Of a stretch of 64,000 bases of DNA, positions 7,558-16,521 are shown piece by piece. A model generated the notes under the pieces. It was not told where the DNA came from. It saw only the letters and a program-made list of their open reading frames with translations, and searched no databases. The position numbers and the translations under genes were made by a program. Position 1 is the first letter of the stretch. The number at the start of each line of letters is the position of its first letter. Origin of the DNA: Deltaproteobacteria bacterium (GTDB lineage: Bacteria > Desulfobacterota > DSM-4660 > Desulfatiglandales > HGW-15). The stretch spans positions 1-64,000 of the forward strand of contig JAFDEF010000008.1 in assembly GCA_019310485.1 (NCBI GenBank). Direction: 5' to 3'.

Positions 7558-8330
7558 TCAAGGAGCCCCCATTCCGTGAGCCTTTGCGCGACCTGCTCTG
7601 CCTGCTCCTCTTCAGAGCCGGAAAGAAACTCGCACTTTCTTCGCCTATCTGCTTTGGATATGGCTGTTACCCTGGTAGGGGAGCCTTTTTCTCCAACCTG
7701 CTCCGCTGAAAGGCCCAGGTCTGAAAGGCTCCAGGTTTCAACCTGTTCCCGTTCAAAAGCCCCCTGAATTCCCGCCAACGGAACATCTCTTGGTTCTGAA
7801 AAGCCCGGATGGATTGTTAGTGCGGCAGGGAGCCTGACCTCAAAGCTTTCCCGGAACCCGTCCAAAGTTCTTTCAACAACCAGGCCCGCACCTTTTTTTT
7901 CAATCAGGTCTACTGATCCAACCAGGGGCAGATCAAGGAGCACTGCTGTTTGTGGGCCCACATGTCCGGTATCACCGTCTGCAGATCTGGTGCCGAAGAG
8001 AACCAGATCAAAAGGAGCAAGTTTTTGAAGGGCTGCACCGAGGGCCGCAGAAGTTGCCAGGGTATCTGAGCCCGCAAGTGCTGGGTCGGACACCAGGATC
8101 CCGCGCGCAGCACCCATGGCAATGGCCTCATGGAGAACAAATGCGCAGGAAGGCGGGCCCATTGATAGGACTGTCAGGCTGGCCCCTTTTTCCTCTTTCA
8201 TCCGGAGCGCAGCTTCAAGTGGGGGACGGTCAAATGGGTTCAGCTCACATGAATTCGAGGATCGAATAACCCTTCCACCCGGAGCACCTACCACAACGGC
8301 TTTTACGCATACAATGATCTTAAGACTCAT
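7554..8330 (-). CDS. etfB: Electron transfer flavoprotein beta subunit
   Basis: The product has 258 residues and starts MSLKIIVCVKAVV at 8330. This ATG is chosen over one 18 bp upstream because the family begins at this motif. The adenine-nucleotide-binding signature is present as TRSADGDTGHVGPQTA, and the substrate-adjacent NPFDRPPLEAALRMKE matches the NPxD...EAL motif. With EtfA it should accept electrons from the acyl-CoA dehydrogenase encoded 105 bp upstream. The C-terminus overlaps the etfA start by ATGA. Whether the ETF bifurcates cannot be decided by eye. Confidence 0.93.
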   Translation of the reverse strand: MSLKIIVCVKAVVVGAPGGRVIRSSNSCELNPFDRPPLEAALRMKEEKGASLTVLSMGPPSCAFVLHEAIAMGAARGILVSDPALAGSDTLATSAALGAALQKLAPFDLVLFGTRSADGDTGHVGPQTAVLLDLPLVGSVDLIEKKGAGLVVERTLDGFRESFEVRLPAALTIHPGFSEPRDVPLAGIQGAFEREQVETWSLSDLGLSAEQVGEKGSPTRVTAISKADRRRKCEFLSGSEEEQAEQVAQRLTEWGLLE

Positions 8331-8435
8331 AAGGTTCGTCCGCCACACACTAGCTTCAATTTTGGAATACCTGGATATCTTTGAAGCATTAAGATTCTGG
8401 GTCAGCCTTCCACCTTCAGCCTGTCACCCGTAGAA

Positions 8436-9575
8436 CTATTCCAGCACACTTCTTGCTATGACCATCCGGTGAATCTCTGAGGTCCCTTCATAAATTCTGG
8501 TCACCCTAGCATCACGGTAATACCGCTCCACAGGGTAAGCCTTCGAGTAACCATATCCGCCGTGGATTTGAACGGCCATGTCCGTAACGCTGGTAGAGGT
8601 TTCAGATGCATATAGCTTGGCCATCGCAGATTGCCTGGAAAACGGTTTTCCCTGGTCGCGCAGAACAGCGGCGCGCAGCACAAGCAACCTTGCGGCATCC
8701 ACCTGGGTCGCCATGTCCGCAATCATCATGCCCATGGCCTGATGGCGTGAAATCGGTACCCCGAATTGTTTTCGCTGCTTTGCGTACTTTGTGGCCTCCT
8801 CAAAAGCAGCCTGGGCAATCCCTACTCCCTGTGCCGCTATGCCCAGCCTCCCTGTATCAAGCGCGGTAAGCCCGATACGAAGTCCCATCCCCTCCTTACC
8901 CAGCAGGTTTTCCAGAGGAACCCGGCAGTCATAAAGCCTGATTGAGCTAACAGGGTTTGCCCTCACCCCGCAAAGGTCTTCAAGATCCCCAACCACAAAC
9001 CCAGGTGTACCCCTTTCAGCAATGACCACGCTTATACCCTTGCTGCCTGCTCCCGGGTCGGTACGGGCAAAAATCAGGCACGTGTCGGCAACCCCGCCGT
9101 TTGTAACGAACACCTTGTTTCCGTTCAGGACATAATGGTCCCCTTTTCGGATCGCCGTGGCTTCAATGCCTGATGCATCTGATCCGGCATTCGGCTCCGT
9201 GAGACAAAAAGCCCCGATCTTTTGTCCCCGGGCAAGGGGAGGAACCCATTTTTGTTTCTGCTCTCTTGTGCCAAATGCAAGGATGGGGTAGAGGGCGACG
9301 CTGTTGTGCACACTAACGCACAAGCCAAGGCCGGCACACCCCTTCGAGATCTCCTCAATCACAATGACATAGCTAACCGAGTCAAGGCCCGCTCCGCCCA
9401 GCTCTCTTGGAGCCTGGATTCCAAAGTACCCGAGTCTGCCCATTTTTTCCACCACTTCCCAGGGAAAGGAACATTCCCGGTCTATTTCCGCGGCAATGGG
9501 CTTGATCTCCTTCTCGCAAAACCTTCGGACCGATTGCCGGACCACCCTGTTTTTTTCTGACAAAAATATGTCCAT
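8436..9575 (-). CDS. Acyl-CoA dehydrogenase (short-chain type)
   Basis: The flavoenzyme has 379 residues, normal for butyryl-CoA-dehydrogenase-like members. The start MDIFLSEKNRVVRQ at 9575 follows a GAAAGAG element. Visible motifs are CLTEPNAGSDASG (FAD/substrate loop), KVFVTNGG, QIHGGYGY and RIYEGTSEIH, where Glu363 is in the position of the catalytic base. It desaturates an acyl-CoA at the alpha-beta bond and passes electrons to ETF. It leads the operon with etfB and the fused etfA. Chain length or a branched or aromatic substrate cannot be assigned. Confidence 0.93.
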   Translation of the reverse strand: MDIFLSEKNRVVRQSVRRFCEKEIKPIAAEIDRECSFPWEVVEKMGRLGYFGIQAPRELGGAGLDSVSYVIVIEEISKGCAGLGLCVSVHNSVALYPILAFGTREQKQKWVPPLARGQKIGAFCLTEPNAGSDASGIEATAIRKGDHYVLNGNKVFVTNGGVADTCLIFARTDPGAGSKGISVVIAERGTPGFVVGDLEDLCGVRANPVSSIRLYDCRVPLENLLGKEGMGLRIGLTALDTGRLGIAAQGVGIAQAAFEEATKYAKQRKQFGVPISRHQAMGMMIADMATQVDAARLLVLRAAVLRDQGKPFSRQSAMAKLYASETSTSVTDMAVQIHGGYGYSKAYPVERYYRDARVTRIYEGTSEIHRMVIARSVLE

Positions 9576-9723
9576 AATCGCTCTTTCGTTGCCCACACAG
9601 ATAAGCCTTGGCAAGGCAAGTGCACTAGCATGCGATTTCAGTTACCAGGATTGCATGGCTGAGTCAACAACTACTTATGAAGGTCGTCACACGTTAGGTT
9701 CCCCTGCTACCGTGAATAAAAAG

Positions 9724-9752
9724 TTGAGTAATGCCGGAATTATAGATATACT
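9724..9752 (+). promoter_or_regulatory. Promoter for the TIM-barrel isomerase gene
   Basis: TTGAGT (9724-9729) and TATACT (9747-9752) have a 17-bp spacer, 47 bp before the ATG at 9800. A Shine-Dalgarno GAGGAGA follows at about 9782. The region is shared with the divergent acyl-CoA dehydrogenase operon. Confidence 0.5.
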
Positions 9753-9799
9753 TTAAACTGATTTACGCGCACATAAAAATCTGAGGAGAAAAGCTAGTA

Positions 9800-10597
9800 A
9801 TGCTTTACGGGGCCATGAATTTTCCGATACGGCCTGTGCTGGGGGAGCTTGAGGAGATTTCAGCCCTAGGCTTCGACTACCTCGAGCTCACCATGGACCC
9901 TCCCCAGGCCCATTACTCTGTAATACAGGAACAAAAGGAGGAGATACTAAAGAGTGTGAAGCGATTAGACATGTCGCTTGTGTGTCACCTCCCCACGTTT
10001 GTCTACACTGCTGATCTCACCGAGAGTCTCAGGAGGGCATCTGTCAAAGAAATGCTCGGTTCACTGGAAGTGGCGGCCGGACTTGAACCCCTGAAGGTTG
10101 TTATTCACCCGGGCTATATCATGGGCCTGAGCACTTTTGTGCCGGAGCAGGCGAAGCAGTATGCTATGGAAAGCCTTGAGACCATTGTGGAAAGGGCTCA
10201 CCAGTTGGGCCTTTGTCTTTGCGTTGAAAACATGTTTCCTCGATCAAAGTGGCTTGTTAACCCCGAGGATTTTGTGGAAATCCTGGAGAGATTTCCAACC
10301 CTCAACCTTACTCTGGATACGGGACACGCACATCTTAGTGATCCAGAAGACAGGACATGCGTTGAATTTATTGAAAAATTCCCCGACAGGATAGGACATG
10401 TCCACACCAATGATAACCTGGGAGATGAAGATACCCATTTGCCAATAGGGGTGGGGAGCGTTGATTTTCCGAAAATTACAAAGGCGCTGAAAGAGGCAGG
10501 GTATAACGACACCGTGACTCTGGAGGTTTTTTCAAGAGACAGGGACTACCTCAAGATGAGCTGGCAAAAATTGAAGGCAATGTTTGAATCTCCCTGA
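9800..10597 (+). CDS. Sugar phosphate isomerase/epimerase (AP endonuclease 2-like TIM barrel)
   Basis: The product has 265 residues and a xylose-isomerase-like TIM-barrel fold. The metal site is readable along the barrel: VVIHPG (His), LCVENMFPRS (Glu), LTLDTGHAHLSD (Asp and His), HVHTNDNLGDEDTHLPIGVG (two His) and a final Glu in VTLEVFS. These positions match endonuclease IV and sugar epimerase members. A strong Shine-Dalgarno precedes the ATG. It stands alone between divergent and convergent neighbours, so context does not reveal a substrate. Confidence 0.85.
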   Translation: MLYGAMNFPIRPVLGELEEISALGFDYLELTMDPPQAHYSVIQEQKEEILKSVKRLDMSLVCHLPTFVYTADLTESLRRASVKEMLGSLEVAAGLEPLKVVIHPGYIMGLSTFVPEQAKQYAMESLETIVERAHQLGLCLCVENMFPRSKWLVNPEDFVEILERFPTLNLTLDTGHAHLSDPEDRTCVEFIEKFPDRIGHVHTNDNLGDEDTHLPIGVGSVDFPKITKALKEAGYNDTVTLEVFSRDRDYLKMSWQKLKAMFESP

Positions 10598-10610
10598 GCG
10601 GGGCACTCAA

Positions 10611-11102
10611 CTACTTCCTGGGAATAGCGACACTTACGGGAACCGGATGAAGAACATTTTTTAGATCTTTAGGAGACATCTCTGCCAGGAGCCCTCTTTT
10701 GCCAGCATTGATAAAAATCCTTGGAAGCTCAAGAATAGATGATTCGACAAGAACCTTAAGCGGTTTCCTGGTACCAAACGGAGATATGCCGCCGACCACG
10801 TAACCGGTGTGTTTGTGAGCAATTTCGGGGGTGCTGGGCCTTACAGCTTTCACACCCAGTGTTCTTGCCAGGGCTTTTGTGGAAACCTCCCTGTCGCCAT
10901 GCATTAGAACCAGAAAAGGTTTTTTCTCCTGATCCTCCATGACAAGGGTTTTGATAACCAGGTGCTCTTCCACTCCCAGTTCTCTTGCTGCTGTTTGTGT
11001 GCCCCCTTTTTCTTCATATTTGTAGGAATGCAGAGAAAAATTCACCCTGTTTTGGTTAAGCACTCGAACTGCTTGGGTCTTGTGGAATTTCTCCTTTGCC
11101 AT
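10611..11102 (-). CDS. ybaK: YbaK/EbsC-type aminoacyl-tRNA deacylase
   Basis: The product has 163 residues, the size of Cys-tRNA(Pro) deacylase YbaK. These enzymes hydrolyse mischarged Cys-tRNA(Pro). Characteristic stretches are VIKTLVME, a Lys in VSTKALAR, GYVVGGISPFGTRKPLKV and the late INAGKRGLLAEMSP. An AAGGAGATAT element precedes the ATG. It is convergent with the TIM-barrel gene, 13 bp apart. Confidence 0.9.
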   Translation of the reverse strand: MAKEKFHKTQAVRVLNQNRVNFSLHSYKYEEKGGTQTAARELGVEEHLVIKTLVMEDQEKKPFLVLMHGDREVSTKALARTLGVKAVRPSTPEIAHKHTGYVVGGISPFGTRKPLKVLVESSILELPRIFINAGKRGLLAEMSPKDLKNVLHPVPVSVAIPRK

Positions 11103-11210
11103 AAATATATCTCCTTGAAGACATGTTTAGGCCTGCACAGGAGTCAAAAAGAGCATATCGGTCCTTATCTCTCATTTCGGATGGCCGGTCAAGTGCTGCC
11201 TTTTATTGTT

Positions 11211-11240
11211 TTGACAGTTTATTTAGAATCGTTCTAATGT
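11211..11240 (+). promoter_or_regulatory. Promoter with an embedded PerR/Fur-like 7-1-7 box
   Basis: TTGACA (11211-11216) and TAATGT (11235-11240) are 18 bp apart. Between and across them lies TTAGAATCGTTCTAA (11223-11237), a 7-1-7 inverted repeat with one mismatch that resembles the PerR box TTATAATnATTATAA. It faces the broken Fur-family/catalase gene at 11365, so it is most likely the surviving promoter of a peroxide-stress operon. Confidence 0.5.
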
Positions 11241-11258
11241 ATAAAGGGGCGTATTTTT

Positions 11259-11354
11259 AATCCGCCAGAGGAGGAAAAGGGTTTAATTCCCTGCCCCTTG
11301 GGGCGTTAAGATGGTTTCTGATTGATACCCCGCTGCTTGCGGCGGGGAACTTTA
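11259..11354 (-). repeat. Dispersed repeat, copy 3 (inverted orientation)
   Basis: The minus strand reads nearly the same as 28480-28596 and 41309-41406: CCCCGCCGCAAGC, GGGGTATCAATCAGAAACC, TTAACGCCCCAAGGGGC, then CCTCCTCTGGCGGATT. It holds internal short palindromes (GCCCCAAGGGGC type). This copy lies between the PerR-like promoter and the Fur/catalase remnant and ends about 10 bp before the surviving coding sequence. Confidence 0.75.
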
Positions 11355-11364
11355 TTTTCAGGGC

Positions 11365-11961
11365 ATGGATAACCGTCACGAAACCAACCTGGAGCCCCAT
11401 GTGAATCTTATATGCAGAGTGTGCGGGAAAATCCAGGATTTCGGGAAAGGCATCGCCATACCCAGGGAAAAGAGGCTCGGGCCAAACTATCACCTGATAC
11501 CTGTAAACGCCCCCAAGTATGCACCCGAAAATAGCTACGATCATTACGGCCTTATGCGAACCGATAGTAACGGTGGTGGCGCCCCGAACTACTGGCCTAA
11601 CAGCTTTGGCGGACCTGCCCCTGATCCGAGTGCCAGGGAGCCGGCCTTTGAGCTTTCAGGTTAGGCTGACCGTTATCCCTTTGCATATCCGAACGATGAT
11701 TTTGTTCAGGCAGGTAACCTTTTCCGCAAAGCCATGAAAGACGATCAGCGCAGCCGCCTGATCGGCAACATTGTTGACCACCTTGGAAAAGCTGCCAGGC
11801 GCATCCAGTACCGGAAGGCAGCTCTTTTTTGCAAGGCCGAGGCAGACTAAGGTGAAGGAGTGGCGGGCGGTCTCGGCCTGGACATGGATGAGGTAAAGCG
11901 AATTGCTGAAATGTCGGATGAACGAATGGCTGAAGCCCCCAAAGAAGGCACATTTTCCTAA
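11365..11961 (+). pseudogene. Fused relic of a Fur/PerR-family regulator and a haem catalase
   Basis: One reading frame begins MDNRHETNLEPHVNLICRVC, then GKIQDF, which is the metal-binding end of a Fur/PerR regulator (HxNLICxxCGK). At about 11466 it changes to catalase: KRLGPNYHLIPVNAPK, then GLMRTDSNGGGAPNY, PNSFGGP, and after an in-frame TAG, DDFVQAGNLFR. A second in-frame stop (TAA) precedes GEGVAGGLGLDMDEV, the usual catalase C-terminus, and the frame ends at 11961. The N-terminal three quarters of catalase, including the haem-binding catalytic region, and most of the regulator are gone. One deletion joined two formerly adjacent genes and two nonsense mutations followed. Confidence 0.8.
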
Positions 11962-12215
11962 GCACACCCACAAATTCAGGGGGGCCATGGACCTACAATT
12001 CTATCAGCTTTGTCCGCATTATCTGTAAAAGATGTGCCCGAGCTCATGGCCCCGAAAAAACCTACAGCCTTCATATTCCATTGAAAAAAAGAAAAATTGC
12101 TGGTATACAAAACTGCTTGTAGTTTTCTTGCTGGAAAGAAAGCTTTTCGCACACTGAGATTTACCGGGTAGTATGAGGGAAACATTAAGGTCCAATCCAT
12201 TGGGAGGAAAGAAGA

Positions 12216-14171
12216 ATGGCAAAAATGCTGTGGAAGCCGTCGGAAGAAGGGATCAAAAATACCCACATGTACCGATTCATGAATTTCATAAATGAACGGT
12301 ACAACAAGGACTTCAAGGAATATGAGCCCCTTTACCAGTGGTCTGTTGATAATATTCCGGATTTTTGGGCCTCGATGTGGGAATTTGCAGGGATCAAGGC
12401 ATCCAGGGGTTATGACGAGGTAGTGGATGACCCTCAAAAGATGCCGGGAGCAAAATGGTTTTCCGGTGCAAGACTTAATTTTGCAGAAAATCTCCTCAGA
12501 TTCCGAGACGATCGTGTGGCCTTGGTCTTTCAGGGAGAAGATCAGGTGATAAGGAAGGTCACGTATGCAGAACTATACAAAGAGGTGGCAAGAATAGCCA
12601 AATCGTTGCGAGAACTTGGTATACAGGTGGGCGACAGGGTTGTGGGCTTCATGCCCAACATGCCGGAAACCATTGTTGCCATGCTGGCTGCTGCAAGTGT
12701 TGGAGCTACGTGGTCTTCGTGCTCTCCTGACTTCGGTATCAAGGGCGTGCTTGATAGGTTCGGGCAAATAAAGCCAAGGGTTCTTTTCACCGCAAACGGT
12801 TACTGGTTCAAGGGGAAGAACCTCGACTCTCTGGAGCGCATTTCCAGTATTCTAAAGGAACTGCCAAGCATAGAGAAAGTTGTGGTTGTTCCGTACACAG
12901 AGCTGGAACCGGACATTAGCGGTGTTCCGAATGCAGTTTTCTACAGGGATTTTAAGGCCAGCGGCTCAAACCTGGAGATAGAGTTCGAGCAACTGCCTTT
13001 TGGGCATCCCCACTATATCATGTATTCTTCAGGTACGACAGGTCTGCCCAAATGCATGGTGCAAAGCGCGGGAGGGGTGCTTATAAACCAGTTAAAAGAA
13101 CTCCTGCTTCATACTGATTTGAAAAGGGAAGACACTATCTTTTATTTCACCACCTGTGGATGGATGATGTGGAACTGGTTGACCTGTTCTCTTGCTGTGG
13201 GTGCCACCCTGCTCCTGTATGACGGGAATCCTTTTCATCCTAACCCAGGGGCACTGTGGAAAATGGCTCAAGATCAAAAAATGAACATTTTTGGCACAAG
13301 CGCAGGCTATATTGCAGCAGTGCAGAATGCAGGGTTAAAGCCCCGAGAAGAATTTGATCTCTCTTCCCTCAAGGCACTCCTTTCAACAGGATCACCTCTG
13401 AGTGTTGAAGGGTTTGAGTTCGTTTACAGAGAAGTCAAGCAAGACTTGCAGCTTGCCTCGATTTCAGGAGGATCGGATATCAACGGGTGTTTTGCCGCAG
13501 GAAATCCCATGGGTCCGGTATATGCAGGGGAGCTACAGTGCAGGTGCCTGGGTATGAAGGTTGAGGCATTCGATGAAAACGGAAAACCTGTAAGGAACAA
13601 GCAAGGAGAACTTGTTTGTTTGGCTGCAGCCCCCTCAATGCCCATTTATTTTTGGGATGACCCAAATGGGGAGAAATACCACAATGCATATTTTAATGTA
13701 TATCCAGGCGTATGGCGGCATGGTGATTTTATTGAGATAAATGACCGGGGCGGTGTAATAATCTACGGGCGCTCAGATGCGACCCTGAATCCCGGTGGAG
13801 TCAGAATTGGAACAGCGGAAATCTATCGCCAGGTGGAGGCAATACCGGAAATCGAGGACAGCCTTGTGGTTGGCCAGGACTGGAAGAACGACGTTCGCGT
13901 GATCCTCTTTGTGAAGATGGCTGAAGGTCACGAGCTTACCGAGGAGTTGAAAAATAGGATAAGAACGACACTGCGAACAAATGCGTCGCCGAGACACGTA
14001 CCGGCCAAGATTATTGCCGTGCCTGATATCCCCTATACCCTCAACATGAAAAAGGTGGAGCTGGCAGTCAAGAAGGTAATCCAGGGACAGGCCGTTTTGA
14101 ACAAGGATGCACTGAGGAATCCAGAGTCCCTTGACTACTTTGAAAACATAAGAGAACTACAGGAAGACTAG
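12216..14171 (+). CDS. Acetoacetyl-CoA synthetase (acetoacetate-CoA ligase)
   Basis: The product has 651 residues, as expected for AacS. It activates acetoacetate to acetoacetyl-CoA using ATP. The N-terminal region LWKPSEEGIKNTHMYRF and the block GATWSSCSPDFGIKGVLDRF are typical of this branch rather than of acetyl-CoA synthetase. The P-loop is YSSGTTGLPKCMVQ, and the adenylation motifs SGGSDINGCF, WRHGDFIEIN and YGRSDATLNPGGVRIG follow in order, with the C-terminal lysine region NMKKVELAVKK. The start follows GGGAGGAAAGA. It would feed ketone bodies or acetoacetate from fatty-acid breakdown into thiolysis. Confidence 0.88.
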   Translation: MAKMLWKPSEEGIKNTHMYRFMNFINERYNKDFKEYEPLYQWSVDNIPDFWASMWEFAGIKASRGYDEVVDDPQKMPGAKWFSGARLNFAENLLRFRDDRVALVFQGEDQVIRKVTYAELYKEVARIAKSLRELGIQVGDRVVGFMPNMPETIVAMLAAASVGATWSSCSPDFGIKGVLDRFGQIKPRVLFTANGYWFKGKNLDSLERISSILKELPSIEKVVVVPYTELEPDISGVPNAVFYRDFKASGSNLEIEFEQLPFGHPHYIMYSSGTTGLPKCMVQSAGGVLINQLKELLLHTDLKREDTIFYFTTCGWMMWNWLTCSLAVGATLLLYDGNPFHPNPGALWKMAQDQKMNIFGTSAGYIAAVQNAGLKPREEFDLSSLKALLSTGSPLSVEGFEFVYREVKQDLQLASISGGSDINGCFAAGNPMGPVYAGELQCRCLGMKVEAFDENGKPVRNKQGELVCLAAAPSMPIYFWDDPNGEKYHNAYFNVYPGVWRHGDFIEINDRGGVIIYGRSDATLNPGGVRIGTAEIYRQVEAIPEIEDSLVVGQDWKNDVRVILFVKMAEGHELTEELKNRIRTTLRTNASPRHVPAKIIAVPDIPYTLNMKKVELAVKKVIQGQAVLNKDALRNPESLDYFENIRELQED

Positions 14172-14259
14172 TGCAGATCCCCTGCAGCAGCAAATGTTTA
14201 CAGTGCAGGGGGTGCGATATTCTTGATGGTGCCGTTAGCATGAAAAGGATTAGTGAGGG

Positions 14260-14583
14260 ATGACTGAGGCAGGACAAATTATCCTGGGTGTTTGCTTGTT
14301 GTTAGGAGCCTTTATCCTTACGAGAAAAGTAAATGCCTGGAGAATGAAAAAAGCCCTCATCAGCGTTATCCGGGACCTAGAATTGCGCGCTGCATTTGAT
14401 TTGTCTTCAGCAATAGAACTTCCTTATGCAAGGGTCAGCCTGTTTCGGTTCGGAACAAGAGATTTTAGACCAAAGGCGATCCAGTACCTTGTTTCGCAAA
14501 ACATCGTGGGTGTGACCCAAGAAGGCAAATACTACTTGAAGGATAGAAGTGTTGTCTCCCTTATTTCCGAAAACCAATTCTAA
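14260..14583 (+). CDS. Small membrane-anchored protein with a winged-helix-like C-terminus
   Basis: Not recognised as a named family. It has 107 residues: one N-terminal transmembrane helix (IILGVCLLLGAFIL, about 7-21), then a soluble domain with alternating helix and strand pattern ending in RPKAIQYLVSQNIVGV and GKYYLKD, which looks like the recognition helix and wing of a winged helix. It lies 42 bp before the 11-haem cytochrome gene and may be co-transcribed with it. The start is the ATG at 14260 after GTGAGGG. Function unknown. Confidence 0.7.
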   Translation: MTEAGQIILGVCLLLGAFILTRKVNAWRMKKALISVIRDLELRAAFDLSSAIELPYARVSLFRFGTRDFRPKAIQYLVSQNIVGVTQEGKYYLKDRSVVSLISENQF

Positions 14584-14625
14584 TTTCTCGTGAGATCTTC
14601 AATGCTGGGGAGCTGTCGGTAACAA

Positions 14626-16440
14626 ATGGAGAAGAGATTTGATTATTTTTCCGCAAGAGCGGCCCTGCTTGTTTTCTTATCCATTGTCATCCTGTTGGGA
14701 TCTGTCACAAAAATATATGCTTCATGGTTCGTGGATGAGCGAAAGCTCCACATCTCTGCGCATGGTCAGACTTCATGTATTGACTGTCACGAGGATATCG
14801 AAGGTCTTCCTTTTCATCCAAACCCTCAAGACGTTAACAAAAAAGAAAAGGATTTTTTCAAGGCCGATACTTGTTTTTCCTGCCATGACGATGTGATGGA
14901 TGAGCTTCAAAAAGGGCTCCATTCTGGTAGGAAGATCAAGTACGTTGCGTATTACAATAACTGTATCAAATGCCATGACCCACACACCCAACCCAGGCTT
15001 AGAGAGAACCGCATTGGCAAGTTTGATACCTCAAAACCCCGTTACGAACAGTGCGGTGCCTGCCATGAAGAAAGATCCAAGCTTCCACCACTATCAGAGG
15101 AGGATGAAAAGTGCATGAGCTGCCACCGGTTGCTGGACGTCAAGACAGCGGCGGGCGCTCAAAAGATAAAGGCTCTTTGTATTGACTGCCATGGAAAAGG
15201 TGACACGCCACAAAAGAAACTGACGGCAAAGGCCGTTCCCTTGATTGATACACAGGAGTACGGGGCGACACCGCATGCAGGGATTTTGTGTACCCAGTGC
15301 CACCTTTCAGCCACTCAGTTCGGGCATAGCGAGCAAGGATTGGGGGATTGCCTCAAGTGCCATTACCGCCATGATGAAAAAGTGGCACATGCACTGCACG
15401 CCCGAGTTGCTTGCGAGGCATGTCACCTGAAGGGTATTGAGCCCGTCAGGGCGGAAGCGGACAATCTTATCGAATGGAAGAGGATTCCTCCCCCAAACAA
15501 TATCAGTGTAGTCCATGAAATGGTTTTGCGCGATAGGGAGGCATCGTGTACAAGGTGCCATTTCCGTGGAAATAAGCTAGGGGCTGTTTCAACCGTGCTT
15601 CCTCCCAAGAGCGTGATTTGCATGCCGTGCCATTCAGCTACTTTTTCTATCAGTGATAAGACTACTGTTATTGCCCTAATTGTTTTCTTACTCGGATGGG
15701 TGGCTGCGTTTGCATACTGGATTACTGCTTCCGGTTCCTGGTCAAAGCGGGAAAATGCGTTTGTCAAAGTCGTGGGAATCTTTTGGGACTGTATAAGAAA
15801 CATTTTCTCAAGCAGGATCATTGTTATCATCAAAGCGCTTGTAGTGGATGTACTTTTCCAACGCAGGCTCTACAGGCAATCTCGCAGCAGATGGCTGATT
15901 CACAGCATGATTTTCCTTCCTTTTGTGTTTAGATTTGTGTGGGGGATAGTGGCATTGATAGTTTCCCTCTCAAAGCCGCAGTGGCGTTTTGTTTGGGCAA
16001 TGCTGGACAAGAATTACCCGCTTACCGGCTTCTTGTTCGACCTAACAGGCCTGGTGATAATTGCAGGCATTGTGCTCGCAAGCATAAGAGGTTTTATAAA
16101 CAGGAAGGAAAGACTTCCCGGCCTCCCCGACCAGGATAAAGTGGCGCTCGGCCTTATTGCAGCCATCGTGGTCATGGGGTTCTTCCTTGAAGGTGCGCGT
16201 ATCGCAATGACGGGATGGCCACATGGTGCAGAATATGCATTTGGAGGCCGCCTGGTCAGCATGCTTTTTGCCGGTTCCGGAAATCTTGACTTGGTATATG
16301 GAAGAATGTGGTACGTACATGCGATCTTAACAGGTGCGTTTGTAGCCTATGTGCCTTTTAGCAGGATGTTCCATATCATCATGGCGCCGATCGTGCTCGC
16401 AATGAATGCCGTATCAGTACACGGCCGCAGAAAGAAATGA
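14626..16440 (+). CDS. 11-haem cytochrome c fused to a NarI-like membrane domain
   Basis: The product has 604 residues. A signal-anchor helix (about 12-33) is followed by a periplasmic region of about 300 residues with eleven CXXCH motifs in this order: CIDCH, CFSCH, CIKCH, CGACH, CMSCH, CIDCH, CTQCH, CLKCH, CEACH, CTRCH, CMPCH. From about residue 345 five or so transmembrane helices form a NarI/DsrM-like haem b domain (WLIHSMIFLPFVFRFVWG and later segments with His near the membrane). Such domains exchange electrons with menaquinone. Together with the downstream HdrD-like protein it recalls the Tmc, Hme and DsrMK complexes, but with the cytochrome and membrane subunits in one chain. Substrate and direction of electron flow are unknown. 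Confidence 0.88.
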   Translation: MEKRFDYFSARAALLVFLSIVILLGSVTKIYASWFVDERKLHISAHGQTSCIDCHEDIEGLPFHPNPQDVNKKEKDFFKADTCFSCHDDVMDELQKGLHSGRKIKYVAYYNNCIKCHDPHTQPRLRENRIGKFDTSKPRYEQCGACHEERSKLPPLSEEDEKCMSCHRLLDVKTAAGAQKIKALCIDCHGKGDTPQKKLTAKAVPLIDTQEYGATPHAGILCTQCHLSATQFGHSEQGLGDCLKCHYRHDEKVAHALHARVACEACHLKGIEPVRAEADNLIEWKRIPPPNNISVVHEMVLRDREASCTRCHFRGNKLGAVSTVLPPKSVICMPCHSATFSISDKTTVIALIVFLLGWVAAFAYWITASGSWSKRENAFVKVVGIFWDCIRNIFSSRIIVIIKALVVDVLFQRRLYRQSRSRWLIHSMIFLPFVFRFVWGIVALIVSLSKPQWRFVWAMLDKNYPLTGFLFDLTGLVIIAGIVLASIRGFINRKERLPGLPDQDKVALGLIAAIVVMGFFLEGARIAMTGWPHGAEYAFGGRLVSMLFAGSGNLDLVYGRMWYVHAILTGAFVAYVPFSRMFHIIMAPIVLAMNAVSVHGRRKK

Positions 16441-16521
16441 ATGCTTTGCCAAAATAGAGGCTTCTTAGTGGCATGAATAAGCCCTTGGGAGTTTTAGAAA
16501 TGACATAAGGAGGATGGATAA

